From NCBI GenBank assembly GCA_024734495.1, contig JALMQS010000916.1, forward strand, positions 868,001 to 932,000: DNA of 64,000 nt. Direction: 5' to 3'. The translations under genes were made by a program, and so were the position numbers. Under the pieces are notes generated by a model. The model did no database searches. It worked only from the letters and a program-made list of their open reading frames with translations, and was not told where the DNA came from. The stretch is from Forficula auricularia (lineage: Eukaryota > Arthropoda > Insecta > Dermaptera > Forficulidae). Shown in pieces: positions 13,128 to 26,430 of this stretch (position 1 is the stretch's first letter; each line of letters begins with the position of its first letter).

Positions 13128-13390
13128 TTTAATTAGAGATATTCTATCTGTAATTTCACATATCTGATTGGATATAAGTAAATTAGTTTTGTTGTAATAG
13201 TAAGCTGGTCACTCACCACATAATTGGTTTTCATCTGTTGAATGGCCAGCTAACTATTATAACAAAACGAATTTACCTACATCCAATCTGGAATTTCAAT
13301 CCATGAGAAATTACAGATGGAAAATCTCTAAATAAAAATTCGGATGATAAAGGTCAAACATTCGAAACTATAGTCTCTAACAAATATTTT
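13085..13390. repeat. Inverted repeat carrying hammerhead-like cores
   Basis: Left arm from about 13079 carries the minus-strand core; the right arm near 13335-13385 carries a plus-strand version (CGGATGA instead of CTGATGA) and the same CGAAACTATAGTCTCTAACA segment. The family matches 58140-58445. Confidence 0.6.
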
Positions 13391-14056
13391 TACATATTAT
13401 ATTAGTTAAATATATGTAGGTATATATATGTATACGTATGTTTATTTGTATCAAGCAAAGGACAATTGATTGAATCGATTGATTTCTCCCTATGGATCAT
13501 GAACTCTTCTACTCTTGGAAAACTTACTATTTTCAAGATAAGAATTTATATTTAAGGTCTCTAATCTAAGATTTTAATAGAATAATTTTATATTAAATAT
13601 CAGAGGGCCTCGTCCCCTCAGGAGTTGAACTCGAGTACTAACACGCTTGCGGGCACGTTAGTTCGACCCTCGAGACCAAAAATACACTCTGACATGCAAT
13701 ATATTACTTTTAATATTTTCAATTATAACTTGTTTAGCATGAAAAATAACCCTCCACTAGTAAATTATATCTAATTTATATGAAAAATAGATAAAAAAAA
13801 AGAAGAAAAATTAAATATAGATTTCAAGGTGATCCTCTAGTACAAAGATTTCCAGAGAGTGAATAATTTATTGTTGAAATTCGAAGGATGGTCAAAGGGT
13901 AAAGTTGTCGGGTTCAAGTATAGTCTTGTCAGCTTTGGAGCAAAAATTTGCAAGAAATTGAAAATGCCGGACGGGGCTGAAAAATCAGTACCCAGCAAAA
14001 TGTTACTTTTTATAGGAAGGCAAGAGATTCGCAGAAACAGTAGAAGGTTTATATGT

Positions 14057-14558
14057 CCAAAAACATAAATGGGAAAAAGGGGCCAAGTTCGGTACAAACG
14101 GCTTTGCCGACAAAAGAGGTGAAATCTATACGGGTACCAAGTTCCAAAGCAGTTGCTTAAATCATAATAGCTATAGGAATGTACAACGTTCTTCAATTGA
14201 TTTAAAAGAAAATTTGTTACGTTCTTTGATATTAAATTTATAGCTTGGCAAGTTATAATAGTCAATAACTTATGTTTAACGCGATGATATTTAATACAAG
14301 CTTAAAATTTAGTTTTACTAGTTGTTCTATTTTATACTACAAACAATTTAGTTGGATATAAAACTTGGCAAGTTATAAATTTAATATCAAAGAACATAAC
14401 AAATTTTCTTTTAAATCAATTGAAGAACGTTGTTCATCCCTATAGCTATGATTTAAATAACTGCTATGGAACTTGGTACCCGTTTAGATCTCAACTCTTT
14501 TGTCGGCGAAGCCGTTTGTACCGAACTTGGCCCCTTTTTCACATTTATGTTTTTGGAC
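14057..14558. repeat. Inverted repeat, arms about 195 bp
   Basis: 14057-14252 (CCAAAAACATAAATGGG to TTGGCAAG) is inverted at 14366-14558. The arms are near-identical with scattered substitutions. An open frame across the left arm and upstream (minus, 13837-14265) has no family I recognise and is explained by the repeat. Confidence 0.65.
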
Positions 14559-15271
14559 AGATATCATTGATTTTTGAAAAGTTTTATCCTTAAATTTATC
14601 TAAATAATTACATTTAAACATTTATATTAATAATTATTAAATATTTTTCATAAAATATCTATTAAAAGCCCGGTCGGTTTTTCATAAATTTCACCCCTTC
14701 ATTTCGGGCCCCGAAGAAGGGAAAGTTTCGGTTTTTCAATTTTCTCCTTTATTAATGTGCCAAGCTTTACCAGTATGCCAAATTTCAGCATTCTAGCTTG
14801 ATTGTATTTTCACTTAATTAAGCCTATAATAAATTTCACTCCTTTAATTTAAGTCCTGAAAAAGGAAAAGTTTCACTTTTTCGATTTTTGTCCTTTAATT
14901 CTAGCCCAAACTCTACCAGTATGCCAAATTTCAGCATTCTAGGACCAGCGGAAGTGTTAAAAATGGCACTTTTCAGAGCTTAATAACTCAAGAACTATAA
15001 TAGATTTATTCATTAAATTTGGGATTCTAGGTGTCCTTGTGGACCTTATTAGACATGCAAAATTTCAAGTGTGTAAGTCTAATAGTTTTTGAATTATGTG
15101 GGGGGTCGAAAGTAGCTCGAAATGGTTCGTGTAAATATACATATGGCCGGTGCGTCGCTCGTTTTCCCGAACTTGGTGTGTGTCTAGATTAGTGGAGTTA
15201 GTAAAATTAAGTACATCTTTATTCAATGATCGAATTGCAAGTATCAAATGAAATTTTCTCCATCTCATAAC

Positions 15272-16355
15272 TAGAGACCGGATTTTTATGCAGTAAAAAC
15301 TGCCAAAATATGCAATAAAATATGCAGTTAAAAATGCTGAAATATGCAGGTAATATGCAGAATACGTTGAAATATGCAAATATATGCAGTAAAATATGGC
15401 AAAATGAATTTTTTTATTCACTAAAAAATTAAATTGAAGACACAAAGACTATATATTTGAAGGAGTGCTATGAAAAAAATAAAATTATAGAGTAAATTAT
15501 AAACACCAAGTGTCAAATATGTACTTTTATTGCCTAAAAAATTGCACAAAATTCTCATTATATTTAATATATTAAAATAGTCTTCAAAATCGGAGCTATA
15601 GTTAAAGTGCTCATTGAAAGAAATCAACATAATAAATATAATAATTTTCAAAAAATGTGAATGTCAAAAATATTGAGGGTAGATTGTGAATAGTTTCGTA
15701 TTGTGTTGTAGTAATGTACTGTTTCTAATTATTATCTTAACAGGCTTATTATGTCTGACAGTCACTTAAAATTTATTTATACGATGAAAAGGAGCGCTCC
15801 ATATCCCCAGTTGTAATGGGGAAAGGAACTTAAAACCCCCACTTTTACTTTGGAAGAAAAATATTGGAAACTTTTCGTCATTTTCGTGTAGAGAAAAGTA
15901 TCTAGTTAAATCAAAGCACAACTGAATAAAAAGAAAAATGAGTGGGTTGTTGTTTTGTAGCTACGTTTACATCCTTTGTAATTCAACCTCCTACTTCCTA
16001 GTCCAACACTACACTCTTGTCGTTAAGGCCTTTTTCAGTTTTCATTGAATTTAAATTAGTGTCCTCCTGTTTTATTTCTTCATTGTTTTCATTCTTTTTC
16101 CGAAAATTTACTTTTAAAAAATCTGTATTTGGCGCGAACTATGCAATATTTGACAAAAAATCCTTCAAATATGCAATTTTATCCAATATTCTTCAAATAT
16201 GCAAAAATATGCAAAATTACCCAAATATGCAAAAATATGCAGTATAAAATTTAACCCACTGTATCCAAGATGCATGATTCGGATAGACTAATGGATCCCC
16301 TGGGTCGTATGTGGCGGCAAACAATATATGCAATTGCATAGGAATCAGGTCTCTA
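15272..16355. mobile_element. hAT-like non-autonomous element with 8-bp target duplication, copy 1
   Basis: Ends TAGAGACCGGATTTTTATGCA and, inverted, TAGAGACCTGATTCCTATGCA. Flanked by CTCATAAC at 15264-15271 and 16356-16363, a perfect 8-bp duplication as made by hAT transposases. The interior is dense in ATATGCA words at both ends and carries no transposase ORF. Confidence 0.85.
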
Positions 16356-16369
16356 CTCATAACAGAACA

Positions 16370-16802
16370 ATTAGCGTCCCGCTCGCATCTTTCGCGGGAC
16401 GCTTCTTCCAGGGCCCTAAAAACGGGACGTCCCGGCTCTCCCAGGACGGTTGGCAACTCATTTCAAGAGTAAAGTCATTTCAAGAGTAAAGAGGCAAGGC
16501 AGTAGTTCGCTCTGAGAAAAAGGGAGTGACTCACGGGAGTTGCCAGGGATTATGTAAGAGAGTAGAGCAGAAGGAAAGAGTCAAAGGGCGGTTGCGATTT
16601 GGTGATTCGGTGTCTGTGGTTGCTGGCCCTTCAGGGTCGAGGCGACCTCCGTGGTCCTCGTCCTCGTCCTCGGCACCTGGAGAAAGCCCCAGGGTAGAGG
16701 GGTGAAGGCGAGACTCGCCGACTCGGAGGCCAGTGAGCAAGAGACCGCGGACGAGGATCCAACCACGAGCACCTATGGGCCAGGCTCCGCTCCCGAGATG
16801 GG
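16370..16802 (+). other. GC-rich island, possible orphan first exon
   Basis: About 430 bp of GC-rich sequence in otherwise AT-rich DNA, starting next to the hAT element. It contains open frames in several phases (for example 16651-16842 plus, ending SEASEQETADEDPTTSTYG) and a possible donor ATGG|GTCAGT at 16803. I see no downstream partner exon and recognise no domain. It could be a promoter with a 5' UTR exon, or a fragment carried by a transposon. Confidence 0.3.
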
Positions 16803-18044
16803 TCAGTACTCATTCACTACTACTCTAATCTACCCGCTTTAATTATACAACCCTAGTGTTTACTCTGTGGCCTGAGTTATGGACTCGTAAATCTTCAATA
16901 TTTTTTTACTTTGCATGAAAAAATTGTAGTTTTTTCGTATTTTTAAAATATTTCAAAAACGGCTAAAACTATTTTGATAAAAAAAATTAAGCGAATTCAC
17001 TGCGTTTCGGTTTAAAATAAAACCTTCTATAGTGAACATCGTAAAATTTATATTTTAACAAATATTAATTTTTTTTCTCAAAATGTCTTTCTCTGTGTAT
17101 GCTGCCAAATTTTGTGGACGCTCTTTCTCAAAAATCAATGAAGAAATCAAACTATATTTTATATTGAGATTAAAAGCTGATTAGATTTTGGTTTAAAAGG
17201 GACCAAAAATTAGGATGGTAAAAAATTTGAACCCTTTGTCCGGTTTGGACCAAATTTTGCAGTTATTTTTTAGGACCGTATGAAATTATTGGGTAAATAA
17301 TCAAAGTGATGAGTCATGAGCCATAACATATATATAGTATTATATTAGTTATTTAGTTAAAATGTCTGTTTGTGCGTGTGTTACCAAAATTTGTGTATGG
17401 TCTAGTTAAAAAAATGATGGTATCAATAAATCGATATTTTATGGTATAATGAAATTAAGAGCTGAATAGATTTTGGTTGAAATCGGACCAAAAATTGCAG
17501 CCAGGGGTGTAAAAATGTTAACCCTTTATCCGGCTTAGAACAGTTAATTAAAATGTCATAATTGATTATAAATTTGACTTTTTATTTAATTTTAATGAAC
17601 GAGGGAGGGGGGGTCATGAGGGGGCATATCACATATTTTTTGCTTTTGTTTTTGCTTATTCATGTTTAGAAATGTCTGAAATGATAATTAAAATATTTTT
17701 CTAACTATCCTCTCTCACCGTATGTGTGTGTATGTGTATCGGGATTCTTAACAATACAGTAACTCAAGAGAGGTCGTCAAAAGTTCGTTCTGGCGTTAAA
17801 ATTTATATACAGTAATCACTCAATCTGCTCTATTCTAAAAAAAAAAAAAACAGCGCGAAGGCCGATTTCACGCTTTGAACTTTGTATGAAATTATGGGCT
17901 TAGGGTCCAGATTTTAGAAAAATTACAAAAAATAATAGAAAAGTTTTTTGCATGGTTTATAATTAAAGTTAATTTTTATAAACATAAAAATTGAACATTA
18001 GCAAAACATCTGCTCTGATGAAATTTTTTGACTGTAGTAACTAC

Positions 18045-18130
18045 TATAATAATAAAACTTGAGCAAGATGCGAGGTAGGGTTTTTTGTGAAACCTACCTC
18101 GCAATTCGCTCAAGTTTTATTATTATATTA
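18045..18130. repeat. Short perfect-armed hairpin
   Basis: ATAATAATAAAACTTGAGC and GCGAGGTAGG on the left mirror CCTACCTCGC and GCTCAAGTTTTATTATTAT on the right, arms about 36 bp around a 13-nt loop. It could be a small MITE or a structured RNA; nothing distinguishes these. Confidence 0.5.
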
Positions 18131-18179
18131 AAATGTTTCACCTAGAACCAACACCTAACTCCTTAAAAGTTATTAGTAG

Positions 18180-19560
18180 TACCTACTGATGGCTGATACT
18201 ACAGTTTTTTGAAAAAAGCTTGTTAACACAATTGCTTAGTAGATATCTGCGGGCTATAGCTGCTGTTAAATTTCTCGGGAATTTTAAAGCAGGACCCATT
18301 TCAAAAAAACCATACAAGTCTGAGAAGGTTTCTCAAACCGAGGGTTTAGTAACTAATACCTATATAATAATTATGATTATTATTTTCTTATTTAAGATTA
18401 ATTTAAGGTATTTTTTAATGTGCTACTTTTAGTAAAATATCGAAAAAAGTGCTAAAATAATTTGGAGTACTTATGGAGCCTATCGTTAGGCAAATAGTCT
18501 TTTAAAATCCTATTAATTAGATTTCTTCTAAAAGTCACCTCGCAGAGTGCGTGCATTTCCCACTAACTTTATAACCCTTTGATTTCAAAATATATAAAAA
18601 TTAATGAAAGTAGCTTTGTCTATGTATCTCGATGATAATTATTTCGGGTGCTATTTAATAATTAGTTTGCATGATAGATGAAAAAATACAATGAGTTCCA
18701 TTTACTTTTATAACCTTTGAGAATGTAAAAATTAGTGAGTGTATAAATTTGAAGAAACTTATTTTGATTGCTATTGAATAATTAGCTTAGATAACAGATA
18801 AAAAAACTCGCACTTAACTGTAAATTTTTGAAGAATATGTTGTCAATAGTCAGGAAGTACATCATGAAAAAATCACTCTAGACTCTAGAGGTATCCGAAA
18901 TCGAGAAAATTTATTTCGAAATGGATTATTCAATTATTCTAGCGCAACAATTATGGTATATATTATATAGAAATTTTATCGGACTCTAGATCTAACAGCT
19001 TCTAAGTTATTTTTATGGACTAGTCTGAAAATATGGGTGTGTACGAGATACGATCATGTCCCGGACAATCCCATTAAAAGGGAGATAGCTTTCGTGCTTA
19101 AGAGCCTCAGACGTCTTGAAAATTGCAGTAGAATGAAATCGAAAATTCTCCAACATTTAAAGATTGTAGTATTTCTTTAATAAAAATTAACGAAATTATA
19201 ATTATTTGTATCATTGATATAGATTTAATCAACTGGCATAAAATCAGATACAGAGCTTCCTAATATTGGTTAACATTATCGTTCATATTTTGCCAAACTA
19301 TAATTTTAGACAAAAATGTTGTAATAGTAGTCGTGCGTGATATGTTAAAAGAGTACGGATCATATTTAGTACCATGTGATATGTACAATTTATTTTCAAT
19401 CGTGATACGTAAATTTTTTTTACAAAAATATTTAAGAAATTGTTAATTACAAAATTAACATTTAACTAACTGCAGCTTAATAACTAATTTGTATTAAAAT
19501 AAAAAATATCCCTCAAAAATTGAAAATTATACAGTAATTTAAAGACTACACCAACTGTTT
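18180..19560. other. Gene-free interval
   Basis: AT-rich with no recognised repeat and no coding signal beyond chance-length frames. Confidence 0.3.
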
Positions 19561-19949
19561 TTTATGCAATCGAATGCAAGAAGGGGCCGCGCACCAGGAA
19601 GATGCTGCCCCTATGAATCTCGAAAGATCCGTGCATTACCGAAGAGTAGGAGAAATAGATCAAGATCAAAGAAAGGGTGGAGGCGTAGGTGACATTAAAT
19701 GTGGGTTAGTTCTTTTTTGTAAAATAGGGATGATATCTAGCTGAAATATCGGGTATAACTAAGAAGATTTAATTAATTTTTTTATCCCCATATTTACCCC
19801 CCTCCCCTCCACCCCCTTCCCAAAAAAAAAGAATTTACTTCTTTTTTTAAGCCGTTAGAATTTCCCATAGTATTTTATGACTTTATACTAATATTATATA
19901 TAATTTTTTGCAACGAAATTTTCTCTGGAGAGAGGCGGACTGATAGAAC

Positions 19950-20360
19950 TCTTAATTGAAAGTAATGGAAGGCATCCCAGGGGTAGTGAAGAAAGAAAAA
20001 AATTAACACATATCAAATAAAGTATAATTTATTGGAATCCTTCCTCCTTTCCTTTCAAAACGACGTTTCGGAGGATTCTTCCCATTATACTGTATAATTA
20101 AGAAAAGTAAGAAAATAAAAATTGTTTTTCTATGCTTCTGCTAAGGAAGAAAAAAGTTTTAAACACTGATGTGGAGAGAAGAAGGAATCATTTTGTTTCC
20201 TTCATTGACCCCTTGAAACCATGAAGAAGGAGGGAAGAATCCTCCGAAACATCATTTGAAAGGAAAGGAGGAAGGAATCCAATAAATTACACCTTATTTG
20301 ATATGTGTTAATTTTTTTTCCTCACTCTGGGCTGCCTTCCATTACTTTCAATTAAAATTA
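19950..20360. repeat. Inverted repeat of Penelope/hammerhead-like type
   Basis: Arms about 19960-20100 and 20225-20355 carry CCTCCGAAAC(G/A)TC and AGGAAAGGAGGAAGGAATCC in opposite orientation, flanked by shared GGAAGGCATCCCAG-like outer sequence. The right arm reads ATGAAGAAGGAGG...CCTCCGAAACATC, a hammerhead core with one altered base; the left arm has lost its CTGANGA box. Confidence 0.5.
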
Positions 20361-21636
20361 TATATAATATATATGTATATATAATAACGGCCTGAACATG
20401 TTGAAACCACCGATTCCCATATCGGAATCACCTAAGTAAGGCAACATGAAGAAATTCTGTGTGCCGTTGAAATATTTATAGCCATTAAATCACCGTCATG
20501 TTGTTTGTATCTCACTGAAATTGATTAGGTAGTCGAGGGCTGTTTCTTCCAGGCTCAGAGGTGCAAGAAACCAGGACGCAGAAGAAATTTTAATTAAACC
20601 AAAAATACACCCTCGAATTTTGTTTTTATCTTGATTTAATTCAAGTACTGATAATACTAAAACAAATAATATTCATTAGTTTTATTAAAAATATTCTCGT
20701 TGCTATTTTATTTATAAGGGACGGCGAATTTCTGTTTATGTCAGGGTGCCAATTAGCCCAAGAACTCAGGAGTTGCAAGCCTTTAAGTTCGTTAGAAACG
20801 AAATAGTTATACTTTTTTAGATTAAGTGTCATAAACTGGTTAATTTAAAAGTAAAACCAAGGGTTTGGTAAATAAAGAATTCGGAGCTGACCGATTCAAT
20901 AACGTAAGTCATTAAGGTGAGGTGGTCAGCTTCATAATCTGGAAGCTCGCCAATAGACATGATTAATTTTATGGTTCAATATAGTGGAAATTTTCAAATT
21001 CCATTTTACTCTCGGTTAAGAAAAATAATAGAAAAGATATAGTGAAGTGTAAATTGATAAGGCGGAAGTCTAAAATGAATGCTAAAGATATATAAAGATT
21101 GTTTTTGTTACGAGTTAGACAACTAATTAATTAAAGCTTCAGAGTGTATTTTCCTTGATGAAATATCATAATTAATTGCAAAAAATGAAAAAAATTGTTA
21201 ATCGTCAATTGAAATAGCATGGGAATAAGAAGCTGAAACAAAGTGAAAACCCCCTTAAAACATCTTAAAAGAGTCTCAACAAGAAAAAAGTTGGTCCTTA
21301 ACTATAACAAGGGAGGAATTCTCATTACAAAAGGCTTTTTGGTTTGGTTGTAATGAAAAGTCATTTCTTGTTAGGGACAACCTTTTTACATGCTTTATAT
21401 TAGTTTCACCGCTATTTATGTATGTATGTATCTATTTATTTATCAATGTGAATTTTGTTCTGTTAAATTCCGCAAACATTACTCTATAAAAATAAAAAAA
21501 GTAAAAAAATAAATTACATTTTAAAAAAACTAAAAAACATGCTTCTAAAAAGTACAAAATAATGTAATACTTAATCAAAAAGAGTGGGGCACTTTGTCAA
21601 AATTAATTAAAAGTTTCTGCGACTCACACTTTTTAC

Positions 21637-22181
21637 TTTACCATACAGGGTATGGTCAAGTATTATAATCGTGCATGAAAAAAGTGGCGTTTTTTCCTTC
21701 TTTTTTTCGAAATATCTCAAAAACGGCTGAAACTATTTTAATTAAAAAAAATTGAGCAAAACCATGTCATTTCGGTCTACAAAAAAGCTCTAATAAGTGA
21801 ACATCGAAAAAATTATATTTTTTGAGATAATAATTGTTTTGTCAAAATGTTAGTCTGTGCGTTATCAAATTTTTGTGGACGAGCTAGCTCAAAAACTAGT
21901 GTGAATATCGAAACCAAATTTCACACGTAGTTTTGGTCCATTGAGATTAAGAACTGATTAGATTTTGGTGCATGTCGACCCAAAATTAAGGGGGCTGAAG
22001 GGGGCGGGGGTTAAAAATTACAAATCTAGGCCATTTGAGCAAACTCAACCAAATTTTGTATACATAATCAGTGGGCCCCCAGGAGTCTAAAAATGCAAAA
22101 ACTAACCCCCCATCCCCTACATGATTATAAATAATTTTATTAAATATTAAATTTAAGTGAGGGGCTAGGTTGTATGGTAAA
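21637..22181 (+). mobile_element. TTTACCATAC element, copy 2
   Basis: Same ends as copy 1, here extended to ACTTTACCATAC / GTATGGTAAAGT (12 bp). The internal repeat block is present once instead of about twice, so the element is shorter (545 bp). Confidence 0.7.
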
Positions 22182-22309
22182 GTCAAGTGGATGGCCACAT
22201 CAGAATACGTCAGCTTATTGATTAAGTATTACATTATTTTGTATTTTTTAGAAGCATGTTTTTTAGTTTTTTAAAATATTTTGTCTATTTTGGAGACGGA
22301 CTGGTAGAA

Positions 22310-22450
22310 TTCAATGAAAAATTGATGGAAAGATAGCCCAACGAAAACTACAAATTTCGAATAAATTTTTTTTATTAGAACATTATTTTCATTCTCTTAA
22401 AAACTGACGTTTCGGAAGATCTTCCTTCAGGGTTTAAAAATGCCAATGAA
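22310..22450 (-). repeat. Fragment of the GACGGACTGGTAGAATT repeat family
   Basis: Minus strand carries CCCTGAAGGAAGATCTTCCG followed by AAACGTCAG, resembling the other cores but with CUGAAGG in place of CUGANGA. Related fragments lie at 27160-27330, 57500-57610 and 58440-58530. Confidence 0.45.
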
Positions 22451-22520
22451 GGTAGTTTGTCAGTACCTGTTTAACACCCTTCCCCGCGCCATGCCCTCTA
22501 CCCTTGGATACTTTTTTTCA

Positions 22521-22790
22521 TCAATAATTTATTAATAAATGCATTCCTATTTCTAGAGAACATTCCAATCGGATTTGTGAGTTTTTCTGTTTGCCTTTAA
22601 ACCCCGCCGATAATTGTTTTATATTTTTTTTCTGCCACACCTGATTTGGACAAACGGGTGACCTTGATGGCCCAGAATCGAGACCCGACCAAGCTTTGTT
22701 TCTTGGATTTCCCTTTCGTTTGTTGTTGATGGTCGCTTCTTCCCCCAGGTACGGTCCCAGGGCCACAATCGATTCTAGTGATCCATCCAT
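22521..22790 (-). other. Unassigned open frame in moderately GC-rich block
   Basis: Minus strand MDGSLESIVALGPYLGEEAT to MHLLINY, about 90 codons. No domain recognised and no splice partner seen. The adjacent sequence (22310-22450) is repeat. Confidence 0.2.
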
Positions 22791-23178
22791 CCCCACCTCT
22801 TTTCTATACACCGTTAGCAATTCGAATGTTTTTTTTCTTTTTATTTAATTACACCGTTAACGAAAGAAAAAACAAGAACCACAATTGTATATCATTTGAC
22901 AAGTGAGGAAACATTCTTGACTATATATAGATAAGTCGTTTCTGTTCCCGACCATGAAATTGATATCACGTGCGCCCTGGCAATGAATGGGCTTCTGTTT
23001 TTGTATTGCTATTAATTTGTTATTGAAATTTTTATTATTATTGCCTAGCCATTTATAGAAATGGAAGAAACATGTAAAAGATAAAGTAATTAGTAACTAA
23101 TGTGTGAGTGAAGCTTATAACATTAGATTAGAGCTTCCCAACCCTGTGGCCCGAATTTAAGTACAATGACTAAGCTTC

Positions 23179-23663
23179 TAATAGTCCAGTCAACGAACGC
23201 TCGAAAAGGGGCTATAGAAAACATTGAAGAGGGTAGATTTTTTTCTTATGGAATGTGTTTGGGGTAGTTAGGAGGTAAAAATACTAAAAGTCCCCAGTCT
23301 TACCGGGCTTAAACTTTTGTTTGACGAAAAACAGGAAAAATTTCTTTTTCATATATTAACGATATTCTCGGGCGAATATCTCAAAAACCAAAAAGAATAA
23401 AGAAAAATGCAAAATAAGTAATCTTGTATCAAATTTCTTAAGCTTTAATTTTGATAGGATTCATTTTTTTTCCCTACAAACCACCGTTTTCGAGATATAA
23501 GCGAAAAACCAAAAATGGGACATTTCTTCTACCCCTAAGTCCGCTAGCTAGGACTGGGGTCTTTTAGTATTTTTACCTCCTAACTACCCCAAACAAATTC
23601 CATAAGAAAAAAATTCTACCCTCTTCAATGTTTTCTATAAGTCATTCGTTGACTGGACTATAA
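23179..23663. repeat. Inverted-repeat element, arms about 110 bp
   Basis: ATAGTCCAGTCAACGAACG at the left mirrors CATTCGTTGACTGGACTAT at the right; the arms continue through CTAACTACCCCAAAC. Non-coding. Confidence 0.6.
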
Positions 23664-25049
23664 GTAGCAAGGGCGTAGTTAGGGGGGCCACTTTCTAGGC
23701 TAGATCACAGAATCAATCATTATGAAAAATGTCGTAAAATGACTTTCCTGCAGAAATAAGTTTGTTAAATAAGTTTCGGCATGTATCCTTAGTTAAACCC
23801 CTTAGAGATAGGCAACTAAACATACACCTCAACAATTTCTAATGCGGTGACCCTGGGAGATAAAAAAAGATACTTTTTCTTGACATCTAATAATAAAATA
23901 TAGTAAAGCATTGTTCTACCTATAAAGAGAAGCTGGGGTATGAAGCCTAGTACACACCTAGCGACAAAGTCTCGCGACATTCTTCTCGAAAAATTATATT
24001 TCCTAATAGTGAATTCACGCAAAAAATTTAAAAAAATTGTTGCTCATTGTGTTGAAAAATGTCTGAAACCTGGAGAAAAATCATTTTTTTCCCTCTGTAT
24101 GTCTGGGATTCAGATAACCACGATAACTTTTAAGAACGAAAAGTCGTAGAAAGTTCGTTATTGTGATAAAATATGTGTATTTCCAATGCAGAGAACTAAT
24201 TAGATTTTGAGCTTTTAAGCTTTAAAACTTCTGGTTCAAAAATACAGAAAACATTTTTTTATTGAGATTTTAAGGCGATGTATTTTAATATCGATAATAG
24301 ACATAAATGGACACTCCATAATTAAGTTTATTATTAATTACTTATAAAGGTGTCTAGCTTTTTTGTTATTAAATAAATGTGCGGGCAAGCGATTCTTTCA
24401 TTAGAATCTGATCGAGATAAATTATATGAATAGAATGATCTTCCTTTAGAGCTAAGGCATTGCAAGCATGCTCTAGACCTGTTTCAGACTAGAAGAGAGA
24501 TTAATTTCTTAATTTTTATTATTCTCTGAACGGCCTTTTGACTCTAGGTAAAAAATGATTCGAAATAAATATCAGATTTAGATATTTATGACCATAGAAC
24601 AAACACCCTAGCATTATATAATGAATTGATGCTATTGAAGGTCAGAGAAATAATTAAGCTAGACTCAGTGATGTTGATATTCAAAATCAAAAATAACTTG
24701 ATAGGTACTGGTATTGAGTTACTATTTAACAGTGATACATGGACACAACACCAGAGCTAATCAGCACTATCATGTGCTGTCAAGTGCCAGGAATGTGGGT
24801 CAGAGGAGGATCACCCACACTGCTTTAATCTCGTATAATGACTAGTATACCTGAAGGGTTGAAAGATGTGAAAATTATGAGTAAATTTAATGAAAATGTT
24901 AAACGATATTTATTTGGCCAGAGATTATGATAACGCACACATGTATGATATTTGTAATGCCTGTTGTAGATTCTTTGTGATCTTTTTGGGTTAAGAAATA
25001 AAAAAAAAAAAATTATTAATTAACCGAAACTGTAAGCAGTGTACCGAGT

Positions 25050-26314
25050 GAAGTTAATTTTCTCATTAATATATCAAAGAATAATTAACACATCAACGAG
25101 AATTGTTTTTGATCGTGCTTTTTAAACAAGATATATATCGCGAGACTACTGATGGTTGAAGCTATTGGAGTCTGCTGAGTCTTAATTCTGGACCAAGAGA
25201 GAATGAAAAAGATGTGATCCACTTGGCTATAATCCAGCATCATTTCGCGATTGGCCCGCATGACACTTTTTATATCAAACACTGATATTGATCACCAAAT
25301 GTATTTGAAATCTGAGATGTTATATATTCAATCTCCCAGTCCAGAGCGCCCGATCTGTTAACACGTGTGATAGGTGTTTGCCATTAATTAATCATAAGTT
25401 TCCTGTATTTGATTCAATCGCGAATCGAATGCAGGTAATTTTTGTCAAATATTAAGTGAAAATAATATCCGAATTTATATATTTCTAACGTGAAATAGTG
25501 AAGTTAATTTTCTCATTAATATATCAAAGAATAATTAACACATTAACGAGAATTGTTTTTGATCGCGCTTTTTAAACAAGATATATATCACGAGACTACT
25601 GCTGGTTGAAGCTATTGGAGTCTGCTGAGTCTTAAGTCTGGACCAAGAGAGAATGAAAAAGATGTGATCCACTTGGCTATAATCCAGCATCATTTCGCGA
25701 TTGGCCCGCATGACACTTTTTATATCAAACACTGATATGGATCACCAAATGTATTTGAAATCTGAGATGTTATATATTCAATCTCCCAGTCCAGAGCGCC
25801 CGATCTGTTAACACGTGTGATAGGTGTTTGCCATTAATTAATCATAAGTTTCCTGTATTTGATTCAATCGCGAATCGAATGCAGGTAATTTTTGTCAAAT
25901 ATTAAGTGAAAATAATATCCGAATTTATATATTTCTAACGTGAAATAGTGAAGTTAATTTTCTCATTAATATATCAAAGAATAATTAACACATTAACGAG
26001 AATTGTTTTTGATCGCGCTTTTTAAACAAGATATATATCACGAGACTACTGCTGGTTGAAGCTATTGGAGTCTGCTGAGTCTTAAGTCTGGACCAAGAGA
26101 GAATGAAAAAGATGTGATCCATTTGGCTATAATCCAGCATCAAAGCGCGATCAAAAACAATTCTCGTTAATGTGTTAATTATTCTTTGATATATTAATGA
26201 GAAAATTAACTTCGCTATTTCAAGTTAGAAATATATAAATTCGGATATTATTTTCACTTAATATTTGACAAAAATCACCTGCATTCGAGAATCAAATACA
26301 GGAAACTTATGATT
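25050..26314. mobile_element. Tandem array of a 450-bp unit plus inverted end, flanked by 12-bp repeats
   Basis: AAGTTAATTTTCTCATTAAT recurs at 25051, 25501 and 25951, an exact 450-bp period; unit 3 stops near 26142, where the sequence turns into an inverted copy of the unit's start and end. The whole is bracketed by AGTGTACCGAGT at 25038-25049 and 26315-26326, a likely target duplication, so the array probably inserted as one piece. No ORF of note. Confidence 0.7.
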
Positions 26315-26430
26315 AGTGTACCGAGTCTTGAAAAAGTTTCACTTTTTTCTCTAATTTATTTTATTAAGTTCCTCGACTCCTCTTATTGTAGGTATATATT
26401 CTAAAAAATATAAATGAATTGAGCCAGGCG

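Noticed and set aside
13837..14265. 142-codon minus-strand open frame
   Set aside because: It spans one arm of the 14057-14558 inverted repeat, has no recognisable domain and no start context; the repeat explains it.
22390..22440. Hammerhead core on the minus strand
   Set aside because: Reads CUGAAGG directly into a 12-bp palindrome and GAAAC; the required G and A before stem II are absent.
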